The notes under the pieces are model-generated. The model was not told where the DNA came from. It saw only the letters and a list, made by a program, of their open reading frames with translations, and did no database searches. This document shows positions 8,233-17,272 of a stretch of DNA of 64,000 bases, piece after piece. Every line of letters starts with the position of its first letter. Position 1 is the stretch's first letter. Source of the DNA: Aureispira anguillae (GTDB taxonomy: Bacteria > Bacteroidota > Bacteroidia > Chitinophagales > Saprospiraceae); contig NZ_AP026867.1 in NCBI RefSeq assembly GCF_026000115.1, positions 3,529,716 to 3,593,715 on the forward strand, read 5' to 3'. A program made the translations under genes and the position numbers.

Positions 8233-9192
8233 ATGTTTACAAAACAACTAAACTACAAAGCTGATTATCAAAGCCTAGGTATTGTACTCGCCTATCTGAT
8301 ATTTGCCTACGTAGGTTTCTTCTTTTTTAATCAATTATCATGGACTGTTTTATCCATTTTATTTGTACTTGCTTGCTTTTTCAGTTTTTTCTGTGCTTGC
8401 ATCATTCACAACACTATACATAGCCCTATTTTCAAAAAGAAAAGCTGGAATATTATTTTTCAGTACATTCTCACCTTTGTTCATGGCTATCCAGTAAGCG
8501 CTTTTGTTCCAGGTCATAATTTTAGTCATCATAAAGAAAATCAAACGCAAAAAGATTGGACTCGTGCTAGTCGAGTGCGATTCAAATGGAATATATTGAA
8601 TCAGACCTTGTTCTTTTTCGTTACTGCAAAATCGCTAATGGAAGCAGAATGGGCATTTGCTAAAAAGATGAAAACAGATAATCCCCGATGGTACAAACAA
8701 TATAGACGTGAAGTATTTTTTGTCAATGCTACTAAAATCATCTTGTTGTTAATCAATTGGAAAGCTATGATTTTATTTGTTTTTATCCCTCAAGTATATG
8801 GTAGTTGGGGACTGTTTGGCACCAATGTATTTCAGCATGATGGCTGTGACCACGAACACAAATACAACCATTCCCGTAATTTTAAAAGTCCTATTCTTAA
8901 CTTTTTTATGTGCAATAACGGCTACCATGGTGCGCATCATATGCGTCCTAACCTGCACTGGAGTCTGTATCCTGCTTTTCACGAAAAAGAAATTGCTCCT
9001 TATATCCATCCCAACTTAGATCGCCATTCTTTATTTGCCTATCTATGGGAAGCCAATGTTTATCCAGGTAAACGAGTTGATTATTTGGGCAACCCTATAC
9101 AATTTATTCCAGTTGAAAAAGATAAAAATGAAAACTGGTTGATTAATGTTGACGCTAAAAGAGATCATGAAGACTTAGGGGCTGTTTCCTAG
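8233..9192 (+). CDS. Membrane fatty acid desaturase-like protein
   Basis: 319 residues. Histidine clusters typical of di-iron membrane desaturases/hydroxylases are present: HNTIH at residues 59-63, HNFSHH at 95-100, QHDGCDHEH at 201-209 and GYHGAHH at 231-236. Hydrophobic segments at about 15-33, 38-58, 74-92 and 165-187 give the usual four-TM fold with the His boxes on the cytoplasmic side. It would introduce a double bond or hydroxyl group into a lipid acyl chain or carotenoid-like substrate using O2. The spacing fits the FA_desaturase superfamily, but the regioselectivity cannot be read. A strong terminator hairpin follows, so it is probably monocistronic. Confidence 0.85.
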   Translation: MFTKQLNYKADYQSLGIVLAYLIFAYVGFFFFNQLSWTVLSILFVLACFFSFFCACIIHNTIHSPIFKKKSWNIIFQYILTFVHGYPVSAFVPGHNFSHHKENQTQKDWTRASRVRFKWNILNQTLFFFVTAKSLMEAEWAFAKKMKTDNPRWYKQYRREVFFVNATKIILLLINWKAMILFVFIPQVYGSWGLFGTNVFQHDGCDHEHKYNHSRNFKSPILNFFMCNNGYHGAHHMRPNLHWSLYPAFHEKEIAPYIHPNLDRHSLFAYLWEANVYPGKRVDYLGNPIQFIPVEKDKNENWLINVDAKRDHEDLGAVS

Positions 9193-9211
9193 TCTTAGTC
9201 TTTATTATTAT

Positions 9212-9261
9212 ATGAAAATTTGAAAATCTGGTTCTTGCCACTTTTCAAATTTTCATTTTTT
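9212..9261 (+). terminator. Intrinsic terminator after desaturase gene
   Basis: A perfect 15-bp inverted repeat (ATGAAAATTTGAAAA at 9212-9226, complement at 9242-9256) with a 15-nt loop, followed by a T-run (ATTTTTTATG). It begins 20 bp after the stop codon. Confidence 0.8.
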
Positions 9262-9264
9262 ATG

Positions 9265-9313
9265 TTAAGTAACTAAGCAGAATTGACTATGCATTAAATT
9301 TACCAAGATTTTT
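9265..9313. repeat. 49-bp dispersed repeat, copy 1
   Basis: The 49 bp beginning TTAAGTAACTAAGCAGAATT match 45609-45657 with four mismatches, all transitions. A third, more diverged copy of the first 35 bp lies at 32561-32595. All three are intergenic. No protein is encoded, and the orientation relative to genes varies. Confidence 0.75.
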
Positions 9314-9439
9314 AGCTCACTTCGTTCGTGAGGCGCAATGCTTTATTGATAGCTAATCAGGCGTAAAAAAGTATAGGCAAAAAAGAATTATTTTTTCCTG
9401 TAAATTAAGTAACATCTATTTCTAGCAGCAACTCAACTT

Positions 9440-10588
9440 ATGATGATCCAACAGTTTGACATAATAATATGTGGAGCAGGTCCTGCGGGAAGTACCTGTG
9501 CTTTGGCACTAGAAAATTCGGGCTTAAAAATAGCTCTAATTGACAAAAGTAGTTTTCCTAGAGATAAAATTTGTGGAGATGCTATTGCGCCTTATGTTCC
9601 AAGCGTTTTGCGAACTATTCATCCTAAATATGAAGCTGCATTTCATCAATTTAAAGCAAAAAAAATTGTTACGACACTTAGAGTAGTTGCTCCCAATCAA
9701 AAAGCTGTGGATCTGAATTTCACTCAAAAAGGAGCCATTTCTATGCGGGTTCATTTAGATCATTTTTTATTTGAACAAGCCAGCCAATTAGCCAATGTGA
9801 GCTCCTTTACAGGCTTTATAAAAACCGTTCAAACTCATTCTGACCACACTATTGTTACCCTCAAAAATGGTCAGCAACTCCGTTCTAAATTAATCATTGG
9901 TTGCGATGGCGCTCAAGGAATTGTAGCCAAAGAGTTAACCCAAAACAAAATAGATTTAGCACATCATTCGGCAGCTGTTCGTGCTTATTATAAAGGGGTA
10001 AAAGGAATTTCTGAACAAACATTTGAATTACACTATTTAAAAGATTTAATGCCAGGCTATTTCTGGATATTTCCATTGCCAGATGGCTATGCTAATGTAG
10101 GTTTAGGCATGTTATCTCAAAAGATCAGTCAGCAAAAAATTAACCTCCGCAAGTCCCTACTTCAAACCATTACCAATACGCCTTATCTAAAAGAGCGTTT
10201 CGAAGGGGCGGAACTGATTCATCCACCCAAAGGATTTGGCCTCCCTTTAGGCTCTCGCAAAGTAACCATTTCAGGGCATCGTTTTATGCTTTGTGGCGAT
10301 GCTGCTGCCTTAGTGGATCCGCTATCTGGAGAAGGAATAGGGCAAGCCATCATTTCGGGACGTTATGCGGGTTGGCAAGCAAAAAAATGCTTTGAAGCAG
10401 ACGATTTTTCTGCTCCATTTCTATTAAACTACAATAAAATGGTTTACCATAAATTATGGCGAGAACATCGTATTCACTACTTCACACAACGGGCTATCGC
10501 TCGTTGCCCTTGGCTGCTTGATAGTTTTGCTAACATCAGCCAAAAAAGCTCTATACTACTTCGTCTCTTCCAAAAAGCATTTTGGTAA
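9440..10588 (+). CDS. FAD-dependent oxidoreductase, geranylgeranyl reductase family
   Basis: 382 residues. The N-terminal Rossmann motif is IIICGAGPAGSTCALAL with the FAD-ribose acidic residue in LIDKSSFPRDKICGDA, the hallmark of the geranylgeranyl reductase/PHBH-like group. The middle has LIIGCDGAQG, and the C-terminal FAD motif is MLCGDAAALVDPLSGEGIG. These enzymes reduce or oxidise isoprenoid chains (archaeal-type lipids, chlorophyll side chain, menaquinone) or hydroxylate small molecules. In Bacteroidota the substrate is usually unknown. It starts ATGATGATC; the second ATG is equally possible. Neighbours give no pathway, although the lipid desaturase upstream is suggestive. Confidence 0.85.
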   Translation: MMIQQFDIIICGAGPAGSTCALALENSGLKIALIDKSSFPRDKICGDAIAPYVPSVLRTIHPKYEAAFHQFKAKKIVTTLRVVAPNQKAVDLNFTQKGAISMRVHLDHFLFEQASQLANVSSFTGFIKTVQTHSDHTIVTLKNGQQLRSKLIIGCDGAQGIVAKELTQNKIDLAHHSAAVRAYYKGVKGISEQTFELHYLKDLMPGYFWIFPLPDGYANVGLGMLSQKISQQKINLRKSLLQTITNTPYLKERFEGAELIHPPKGFGLPLGSRKVTISGHRFMLCGDAAALVDPLSGEGIGQAIISGRYAGWQAKKCFEADDFSAPFLLNYNKMVYHKLWREHRIHYFTQRAIARCPWLLDSFANISQKSSILLRLFQKAFW

Positions 10589-10713
10589 AACGGGAACCAA
10601 AACTAAAAAATAAAGGTTAGGTATTTCGATAAACCAGCCTAACAACTATCCTTAGTTACTTTTTTGTAGCTTTAGAATCAAAAATTTCTGTTTTTTAATT
10701 AACACCATTGATA

Positions 10714-11304
10714 ATGAAAATAATTGTTATTTTATTTCTACTATCTTGCTTAGCTATTGCCGCTTGTACTCCCCCAACTACTGACCCTTCCAAAAAAGAA
10801 AAAAAAACAATTCCTAATAAAACTTCCGCTCAGTTTCCAGAAGGTTGGATTGGAAAATACCAAGGAAATTTAGCCTTGATTAATGCTCAAAAAGGCAAAA
10901 CAATGGAGTTACCTATGACACTTATTATTAGCAGAACAGACACGGCAAACCGTTGGCGCTGGTATTCCAAAGCATTGTACAATGGCAAAGAAATAATCAA
11001 AGACTATGCACTGGTTCGCCATGACTCCATGCCTGAAAATCACTTCATCATGGACGAAAACAATGGCATTCTATTGGATCGTGTTTTATTAGACAATGCA
11101 TTCTATGATTATTTTGAAGTAGGCAATTTGGGGCTTTATGGCATTACCCGCAAAGTAGGAGATGACATTCATTTTGAGATCGCTTCTTTTCCCCTATCTT
11201 CTTCTTCTCATTCTACCTATCAAAAAGATGAAACAACAGTAGATACCGTGACAAGTTTTAAAGTAATTAATACCCAAAAAGTGCTCTTAAAACGTGTACA
11301 ATAA
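10714..11304 (+). CDS. Putative lipoprotein, unknown function
   Basis: 196 residues from the ATG at 10714; the in-frame TTG at 10708 is not preferred. The signal ends in LAIAAC, a good SPII lipobox, followed by a Lys/Pro/Thr-rich linker. The mature domain is about 160 residues and β-rich, with GWIGKYQGNLALIN, RWRWYSKALYNGKE and a late LYGITRKVGDDIHF. It looks like a calycin- or lipocalin-like single barrel in composition, but no defining motif is present. It faces the convergent gene at 11335 across 30 bp. Confidence 0.7.
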   Translation: MKIIVILFLLSCLAIAACTPPTTDPSKKEKKTIPNKTSAQFPEGWIGKYQGNLALINAQKGKTMELPMTLIISRTDTANRWRWYSKALYNGKEIIKDYALVRHDSMPENHFIMDENNGILLDRVLLDNAFYDYFEVGNLGLYGITRKVGDDIHFEIASFPLSSSSHSTYQKDETTVDTVTSFKVINTQKVLLKRVQ

Positions 11305-11334
11305 TCAGCTTTAGCAACCAATTCCAAACAGTTC

Positions 11335-11922
11335 TTAACAGCTTTGTTGTCCACTAAATAAAATTTGATGATCCCAAGCAATGGTCTTTAAGTCTTCATT
11401 AAAAACAAACTTCTCTTGCTCTGCGCTAGCTTTGTGAATTGATTCTCTAGACAAAGCTAGTGTATATTCCTTTTTAGCCTCATCTTTTCTCCAAATTAAA
11501 AACTCTTTGCGAAAGCCATCTTTTTCTATCTTATCCGCTCCTACCAAAAAATCAATCAGCCAAGTGCAATTCACCCATCCTGTGTTTTCAATGGTATCAT
11601 CTGTAATGTTTTCCGTTGGAAAACGAGCTACAAATTGTTCTTTTTTAACCTCAACAGGAGTCTCTTCTTGGATAAATCGACCTAGATATTGAAATTTATA
11701 TTCTCCCAATTTTTTTCCGACTAAATCTTTAAAACTTTGTGGAGTTGCAGGAGTTTGCACCTCCTTCCATTCTAGTATAATTGAAGATTCGGGGAGCTCC
11801 ACTTCTAAATTGACCAATTCTAAACTGGCAATTTTTTGTAACGCTTCAAAGAGGTTCAATTTGCCGTTTTGTAATACTTTACAAGTTTCTAAGCGTTGAG
11901 AGGATAATAATAATTGATTCAT
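11335..11922 (-). CDS. Conserved-looking hypothetical protein, 195 aa
   Basis: The ATG at 11922 (MNQLLLSSQRLETC) is preferred over an upstream in-frame ATG at 11979, which would add a hydrophobic AT-rich stretch typical of read-back into an intergenic region. The protein is soluble, acidic and without signal peptide, with features such as IILEWKEVQTPATPQSF and NTGWVNCTWLIDFL. No family is recognised. It is alone between two convergent/divergent neighbours. Confidence 0.6.
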   Translation of the reverse strand: MNQLLLSSQRLETCKVLQNGKLNLFEALQKIASLELVNLEVELPESSIILEWKEVQTPATPQSFKDLVGKKLGEYKFQYLGRFIQEETPVEVKKEQFVARFPTENITDDTIENTGWVNCTWLIDFLVGADKIEKDGFRKEFLIWRKDEAKKEYTLALSRESIHKASAEQEKFVFNEDLKTIAWDHQILFSGQQSC

Positions 11923-12220
11923 TACTTGGGAGATTATACATTTTAAATAAATAAAAATACAGAAAAAAACGACTTGCATTAAATGCAGTAGGAATTTGGT
12001 CCAGCCTAGGCTTTAGATTAAACCATACCTTATAAGTTTTTGTTCTATTCTAAAAGAATAAACAATGGTATTAATTTATCTAAGTTACAAAAAACAATGA
12101 AAGGATACAAGTTATTTATAATAGTAGTTTATTACTTTTTATCGATCAGTTGATATTCCATAAATTACCTTCTGCCTGTCTTATTCGCTACTTTGCCCTA
12201 ATAAACGAACAGGATGCAAG

Positions 12221-13219
12221 CTACACTTCATTCACCAACAAGTTGCAGCCTCTCAAATCACTGGCATCAAAACGTCCCAAAACAGAAAAGCTACCATCTT
12301 CAAAGGAGCGTCCTAGATCATCGGTCGCAATAAAACTACAGGTATCTATATTTGCCAAATCAATAATATTAATCCCTCCTGTTTTTTGACTGGGTAAAAT
12401 ATTCAATGGATCCGTTGTTTCACGAATCAAAACCCGCATCAGACGACTGGGTTGAAAAATGCCATTTCCTTTAGAATAAGCCTGTGATAACAATTCTGTC
12501 ATTCCATATTCAGAATGAATTGTTTCTAATTGAAAAGCCGTTTTGAGTTCCTGATGCACGGCAGCTTTGGTCATTTCTGCTCGTTTTCCTTTCATCCCTC
12601 CCGTTTCCATCAAAATAACCTGACGAAGCGCTTGGGGGTATTTTTTAGCTAAATCCAGTAACGCATAAGTCACCCCCAACAACAACACGGGTTGATTTTC
12701 TTTTTGGCAATGCCCCAACACCTTTATCAATTCATCCGTATTATATAAAAAGAAACCGCTTAATGGATGTTGAGAACGTTGAATGAACTGTTCTGCCATA
12801 AATACTAAGGAAGAACCTGTTCGTTCTAAGTAAGAGGGCAATAAAGCTACTACTGCATAGTTTTGTAGACTACCATAAGCAGCTTCAAAAGTTTGGAAAG
12901 CGCAATGCTTGTACCAATCCAAGGAACGAACATGGTGTTTAGAAGGATGTTTGAGAGTCGTTCCACTACTCGTAAAAATCACTTCTGAGGACCAATCTTG
13001 GCTTTTTATCGTATGATATTTAAAAAATTGTATGGGTAGGAAAGGTATTTGCTGCAGATTTTTGACATCTTGAATTGAAATGCCTAACAAATTTATGAAT
13101 TGTTGATAAAGTCGATTATTTTGGACTTGATACCGAAAAACTGCTAAAGCTACTTGTTCAAAGGTGGACTCATTTACGTTATTGATGTGTAATTTTAGTG
13201 TTTGGTATATTCTATTCAT
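12221..13219 (-). CDS. LuxE-like acyl-protein synthetase / acyltransferase
   Basis: 332 residues. The N-terminal part (ALAVFRYQVQNNRLYQQFINLLGI) and IPFLPIQFFKYHTIKS, followed by the nucleotide-loop-like VIFTSSGTT, are typical of the LuxE/PaaK-related family that Bacteroidota carry as a lone 'acyl transferase'. YGMTELLSQAY in the second half matches the adenylate-forming motif (YGxTE). The family activates carboxylates with ATP and passes the acyl group to a thiol. In luminous bacteria it feeds the fatty-acid reductase, but no lux genes are nearby, so the partner here is unknown. It may act in O-antigen or lipid tailoring, as suggested for relatives in other genomes. Confidence 0.8.
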   Translation of the reverse strand: MNRIYQTLKLHINNVNESTFEQVALAVFRYQVQNNRLYQQFINLLGISIQDVKNLQQIPFLPIQFFKYHTIKSQDWSSEVIFTSSGTTLKHPSKHHVRSLDWYKHCAFQTFEAAYGSLQNYAVVALLPSYLERTGSSLVFMAEQFIQRSQHPLSGFFLYNTDELIKVLGHCQKENQPVLLLGVTYALLDLAKKYPQALRQVILMETGGMKGKRAEMTKAAVHQELKTAFQLETIHSEYGMTELLSQAYSKGNGIFQPSRLMRVLIRETTDPLNILPSQKTGGINIIDLANIDTCSFIATDDLGRSFEDGSFSVLGRFDASDLRGCNLLVNEV

Positions 13220-13289
13220 AATCTATTTTAAGTTCAACTTTTCTTGATAAAAAACATTCATTAATGTAATTTTTGTTTTTAATATAAAA

Positions 13290-13344
13290 AAGTTGTTTAA
13301 AAATAAGCTAATATTCTAAATGACATCTCTTTTTTAAACAACTT
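13290..13344. repeat. 14-bp inverted repeat in a divergent promoter region
   Basis: AAGTTGTTTAAAAA at 13290-13303 and its exact complement at 13331-13344 flank 27 bp between the divergent genes at 13219 and 13381. The same sequence forms the ends of the 45396-45607 element, and related strings AGTTGTTTAA occur before the genes at 5611 and 48058. It could be a small deleted element or an operator. Confidence 0.5.
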
Positions 13345-13380
13345 CAAAGCAAAAATAACACAAATCATCTATTAATATAT

Positions 13381-13854
13381 ATGCGTCTAAAAATAACATC
13401 TTTTCTATTCTTGGTCACTACGATTTGCTTTTTTTCCTGCAAAGACCAAAACTCAACTACACCCTATATCGAATTTGTCAGCATATCAGACAGCTATATG
13501 ACCCAAGGGGGGCTTGATTCGCTCTATCTAAAATTTAAATTTACAGATGGCGATGGCAATATCGGAAGCGATACCAATGATAATATTTTTGTCTCAGATT
13601 CTAGAACGGGTGCGATTATTGCGTCTTACAAAATACCTAATTACCTAGGTGTAAATCCGAACAATTCTAGTCGAACAGGAGAAGTCACCTTAGTCGTTTA
13701 TTCACAATGTTGTATTTATCCCAATGGTTCTTCTTGTCAAAGTAGTACGACCTACCCAACTAGAACCATGAATTATAAGGTACAAATACAAGATCAGGCT
13801 GGCAACTATAGTAATGTCATTGAAACCGATGAGGTTACATTGGATTGTTTATAG
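13381..13854 (+). CDS. Lipoprotein with TDGDGNIG motif, paralogue 1
   Basis: 157 residues. The signal is TTICFFSC (SPII type). The mature part has LYLKFKFTDGDGNIGSDTNDN at about residues 52-72, an acidic loop typical of a Bacteroidota lipoprotein group with PKD/cadherin-like β-sandwiches. It ends in an MNYKVQIQDQAGNYSNVIETDEV strand and a terminal DCL. It is paralogous to the next gene (same motif order, same C-terminal Cys). The acidic loop may bind calcium; this is an inference. The next gene starts 46 bp downstream. Confidence 0.72.
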   Translation: MRLKITSFLFLVTTICFFSCKDQNSTTPYIEFVSISDSYMTQGGLDSLYLKFKFTDGDGNIGSDTNDNIFVSDSRTGAIIASYKIPNYLGVNPNNSSRTGEVTLVVYSQCCIYPNGSSCQSSTTYPTRTMNYKVQIQDQAGNYSNVIETDEVTLDCL

Positions 13855-13900
13855 GGTCTGACATCAATACATTTTAAGCAATAACAATCAATAATTTAGT

Positions 13901-14395
13901 ATGAACAAAATACTCATCATTGCCGCTTTAGTTTTTATGAGCTATATTTGGATTGCTTGCGAAAAGCCACCAATTTATGACGACACGCCACATATTACTT
14001 GGAATAGTTTTTCGGCAGATACGGTACAACAATTAACAGGTTCCGTTTCTTTTAAATTTGATTTTACAGATGGCGATGGGGATTTAGGAAAAACAGGAGA
14101 TACCGCCAATCATATCATTATAGTAGATACCCGCCGTACTCCTAATGATACTGCTTTTTACAAAATTCCAACAATAGAACAACAAGGAATTGTCAGTGGC
14201 ATTTCGGGGCAACTAGAAGTGACCATGTCTCAAATCTGTGGAATTGATCCTAATAACCCATTGATTCTTTGTCAAGAGCAACCCAATTATTTTGACCCTA
14301 TTGTTTATAAAATTCGCATCAAAGACAATGCTGGTCGTTGGAGCAATGAAATTGATACGGATACCCTTTTTGTACGGTGCTTTATTCAACCGTAA
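13901..14395 (+). CDS. Lipoprotein with TDGDGDLG motif, paralogue 2
   Basis: 164 residues. The signal ends MSYIWIAC (lipobox). FKFDFTDGDGDLGKTGDTA sits where the preceding gene has FTDGDGNIGSDTND, and VYKIRIKDNAGRWSNEIDTD matches its C-terminal strand, so the two genes are a tandem duplication that has diverged strongly. Conserved Cys residues (QICGID, ILCQEQ, VRCFIQP) suggest disulfides. The likely location is the periplasm or outer membrane. It lies 69 bp upstream of the WG-repeat gene, in the same direction. Confidence 0.72.
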   Translation: MNKILIIAALVFMSYIWIACEKPPIYDDTPHITWNSFSADTVQQLTGSVSFKFDFTDGDGDLGKTGDTANHIIIVDTRRTPNDTAFYKIPTIEQQGIVSGISGQLEVTMSQICGIDPNNPLILCQEQPNYFDPIVYKIRIKDNAGRWSNEIDTDTLFVRCFIQP

Positions 14396-14464
14396 ATGGC
14401 TACCTGCTCGTGTTGTGTACAGCAACAAGGTTAGATATCCCATGCTATACTAAAACCTAAACCA

Positions 14465-15988
14465 ATGAAACCTTCCCTATTTTTAAGTATTCTACTGTAT
14501 ATTGGACTCTGTTCTTGTTCACAAAAAGAAAAACTAGATCATTTCAATCTGGTTACTAAAACGTTTGAAGTAGATGGCAAAAACTATTCTATCGATGATT
14601 TTGAAGATGGGATTTGTGTCATTTCTAACAAGGGATTATTTGGTTTTGTAGATAGCACAGGAACCCTTTTATGCCCTTTTAATTATGATACTATTTTTCC
14701 CTTTCATCATAACCGAGCCATTGTTGTTTTGAATGAAAAAATGGGTCTTGTCGATAAAAAAGGAACAGAAATATTAGCTCCAAGTTTACAACTGATACAT
14801 CCCTTTACAACTCCCTCTATTAGTTCGTTTCAAGACACCAATGGTGTTTTTGGGATACTTAATTCTTCTGGTGAAGTCCTCTTTAAAAATAAAGATTTTC
14901 ATTGGATTAGCCCTTTTCACAAAGGAAAAGCAACCTATTCTTCCTCCAGCCAAATAGGTGCTATTGATAGTTTAGGGCAGTTGCTTCCTATTTATATACC
15001 TGAATACCAATTCCTCCATAAAATACACTTAGTTGAACTTAATAAACTATCATCTCTTTCGTTTAATAATGATTTGGCTCCAATTATCATCCGAACAAGT
15101 AGTTCAGATTTTATCCACAATAGAACAACTCCTGATTGGCCTATTACAACGACATCTTATTATATAAATAATCAATTGACTATTGACTCTAATTTTCAAG
15201 ATAAAACGAGTTGGCAATATGGTTTTATCAACAAAAAGGGAAAAATTGTTGTTTCTCCTCAATATCATAAGGTTAGCGATTTTGCTAATGGCTATGCTCA
15301 TGTACAAAACGAAAAAGGATGGAATGTTATTGATACAACTGGGCAGCCCCTTTTTAAAAACTATTATGCACAATTACAGATCATCAATGAGCATTGGCTA
15401 ATCGCTAAGAAACATAAATTATTCAGTGGAAGCCCTATAGAAGATAACTTATTTGGCCTCATCAATTTCAAAGAAGAAACTATTATTCCTTTTGAGTACT
15501 TTTTTTTGAAATATCTTTTTGAAGACTTGTTTTGTGCACAAGGTAACCTTGTAGTAAATCCAATAATTTTACAACCTCCCTTTTCCCCTTTACATCCTTA
15601 TACCCCTCATAACATGGGCGTTATTAACACTTCTTTGGACACAATAATGCCCTTTATTTATGCTGACATTTATGCTGCGCCCAATAATGAAAAATATATT
15701 GGCTATGCTAAAAAGATAACAGAAACAATGCTTATACCCGTCCATACTAGTACTTCTGACTATGAGATTTGTAATAATAAAGGATACTATGACCGATTTA
15801 ATGCACAAGGAAAGGTTTTTAATAAAAAAATTCCTTTCGCTGAAAGCATTTCGAGTGGTTCTAGTCTTTTTAATCAAGCATTTTTCGTCGAATCTCTACC
15901 TCCGCCTCCTCAATCCTGCCCTTTCTTTTGTAGTCCATTACCCCCCAACAATAGAAAGCTAGCAAAAACCCCATACTATTTACAATAA
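14465..15988 (+). CDS. WG-repeat lipoprotein
   Basis: 507 residues. The signal LLYIGLCSC gives a lipid anchor. The body is made of WG-type repeats: FGFVDSTGTLLCPFNYD at about 60-77, then KMGLVDKKGTEIL, VFGILNSSGEVLF, IGAIDSLG, WQYGFINKKGKIVVSPQY at about 250-268, GWNVIDTTGQPLF, and weaker copies further on. WG repeats are β-rich units of unknown molecular role found in secreted bacterial proteins, usually thought to bind partners. The last 13 bp overlap the convergent LysM gene. Confidence 0.8.
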   Translation: MKPSLFLSILLYIGLCSCSQKEKLDHFNLVTKTFEVDGKNYSIDDFEDGICVISNKGLFGFVDSTGTLLCPFNYDTIFPFHHNRAIVVLNEKMGLVDKKGTEILAPSLQLIHPFTTPSISSFQDTNGVFGILNSSGEVLFKNKDFHWISPFHKGKATYSSSSQIGAIDSLGQLLPIYIPEYQFLHKIHLVELNKLSSLSFNNDLAPIIIRTSSSDFIHNRTTPDWPITTTSYYINNQLTIDSNFQDKTSWQYGFINKKGKIVVSPQYHKVSDFANGYAHVQNEKGWNVIDTTGQPLFKNYYAQLQIINEHWLIAKKHKLFSGSPIEDNLFGLINFKEETIIPFEYFFLKYLFEDLFCAQGNLVVNPIILQPPFSPLHPYTPHNMGVINTSLDTIMPFIYADIYAAPNNEKYIGYAKKITETMLIPVHTSTSDYEICNNKGYYDRFNAQGKVFNKKIPFAESISSGSSLFNQAFFVESLPPPPQSCPFFCSPLPPNNRKLAKTPYYLQ

Positions 15989-16884
15989 GAAACCTTTACA
16001 TAAAATCTAGAATCTAAGCCCCCCAAAGCTTTTGCAACAGTAGGAGTCAGCATCACAATAGATTCTTGTGTGAATGAATTTTCGGGCTTAGGGGCAACTA
16101 CTTTAGCGTATAAATGTCGATTGGTCATTGGGTTCTCGATTTTGACAACGCCCCCTTTGGGAACATAAGAGCACATGACATAAAGTTTATTTTTCGCAGA
16201 CAAACTCATGGCCTTATCCCAACAAGCTGTCCCTTGTAATACCTGCTCGTTTTTACCATTAAAATTAACCTCGTAACGATATTTATTTTTTTGGCTTTCT
16301 TCTCCTAATATCCCAGACAAACCTGTAAAATTTTTGAGCGAATCAGGAATTCCCTTTTTGTCAATCCAGCCAATGTGCAAGATTTGATGTTCACTTAGAT
16401 GGTCTGTAACCAACTGGTTTCTTGATTTTAATATCTCAGAAGGCAAGCGAAAATAAATTTTAGAAATTCGATATAAGGTTTCGGAAGTTCTCACTTTGTA
16501 ATAAACTGGGATATAAGAAGTGTCAACAAAGCTCTCCCCCACAAAACGCTTAATCGCTTTGTTTACTAATGGAATTCTAATTTTCTGCCCTATCTTTAAT
16601 CCATTGGTTTCTAAATTGGGATTGCTATAATAAATATCCGACAAATCGATCCCATAAAATTTCTTAATCGCATATAAGGTTTGCCCAGGATGAATCGTGT
16701 GCAAAAGATATTTTTGTCCATTTTCAACCTGAACATATAAGGAATCCGCCGTCTTTACTTGTTCTTTTGGTTGGTAGGCTTGAATTCCCAATTGATCCAT
16801 ACTAAACTCTGCAAAGCCGTCTGTCTGGGCATCCATAGTAGCCTGAAATAAGAATAAAAAAAATAAACTATAATATACCTTCAT
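15976..16884 (-). CDS. Secreted protein with two LysM domains and an RlpA-like domain
   Basis: 302 residues. A signal peptide (MKVYYSLFFLFLFQATMDAQ) is followed by LysM 1 at about 57-104 (HTIHPGQTLYAIKKFYGI), LysM 2 at about 127-174 (YYKVRTSETLYRISKIYF) and a C-terminal region at about 205-300 that resembles a double-psi β-barrel (YVPKGGVVKIENPMTNRHL, then TPTVAKALGG). LysM modules bind peptidoglycan glycans. The last domain resembles RlpA lytic transglycosylases, but the usual catalytic Asp of the DRGP motif is replaced (VAPKPENSF), so it may only bind. Its 3' end overlaps that of the WG-repeat gene by 13 bp. Confidence 0.82.
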   Translation of the reverse strand: MKVYYSLFFLFLFQATMDAQTDGFAEFSMDQLGIQAYQPKEQVKTADSLYVQVENGQKYLLHTIHPGQTLYAIKKFYGIDLSDIYYSNPNLETNGLKIGQKIRIPLVNKAIKRFVGESFVDTSYIPVYYKVRTSETLYRISKIYFRLPSEILKSRNQLVTDHLSEHQILHIGWIDKKGIPDSLKNFTGLSGILGEESQKNKYRYEVNFNGKNEQVLQGTACWDKAMSLSAKNKLYVMCSYVPKGGVVKIENPMTNRHLYAKVVAPKPENSFTQESIVMLTPTVAKALGGLDSRFYVKVSYCK

Positions 16885-17272
16885 ATACTTATATTATTGG
16901 TTTTAGGAAATAACAGTATTTGATTTTTAGTTGAAAGAAAACGTTAAACACTATCTAATAAGCCTCATTCTATTTTAATGCCAATTTGGTTGCTCATTAA
17001 AATATGTTGGATACAGGTTTTATAAATGCTTCCAAAACTAACCGTTCCAAAAGCCATTTATAATTTAATGTTTTTTCGCCAATATTCCTAAGTAGAATCG
17101 CACAGAATACTTGGATAAAAGTAAAAATCTGTTGGCTAACATTGGAATAATTCGCAAAAAATGACGAAATTTGCGACACTTTTATTCAATTGTAACAAAA
17201 CATATGAAGTGTAATTTCTTAAAAAGAACATTACCTTCGCCATTAAAAAGACAACTTTCAATAGTTTTAACC
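16885..17272. other. Intergenic region between divergent LysM and GAPDH genes
   Basis: 388 bp if GAPDH starts at 17273. It holds an 8-bp inverted repeat TATAAATG/CATTTATA (17021-17028 and 17055-17062) around two TTCCAAAA direct repeats, and AT-rich DNA. The frame of the GAPDH gene stays open back to 17171 with an ATG at 17204, so part of this stretch may be coding if an upstream start is used. No clear promoter motif was found. Confidence 0.4.
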
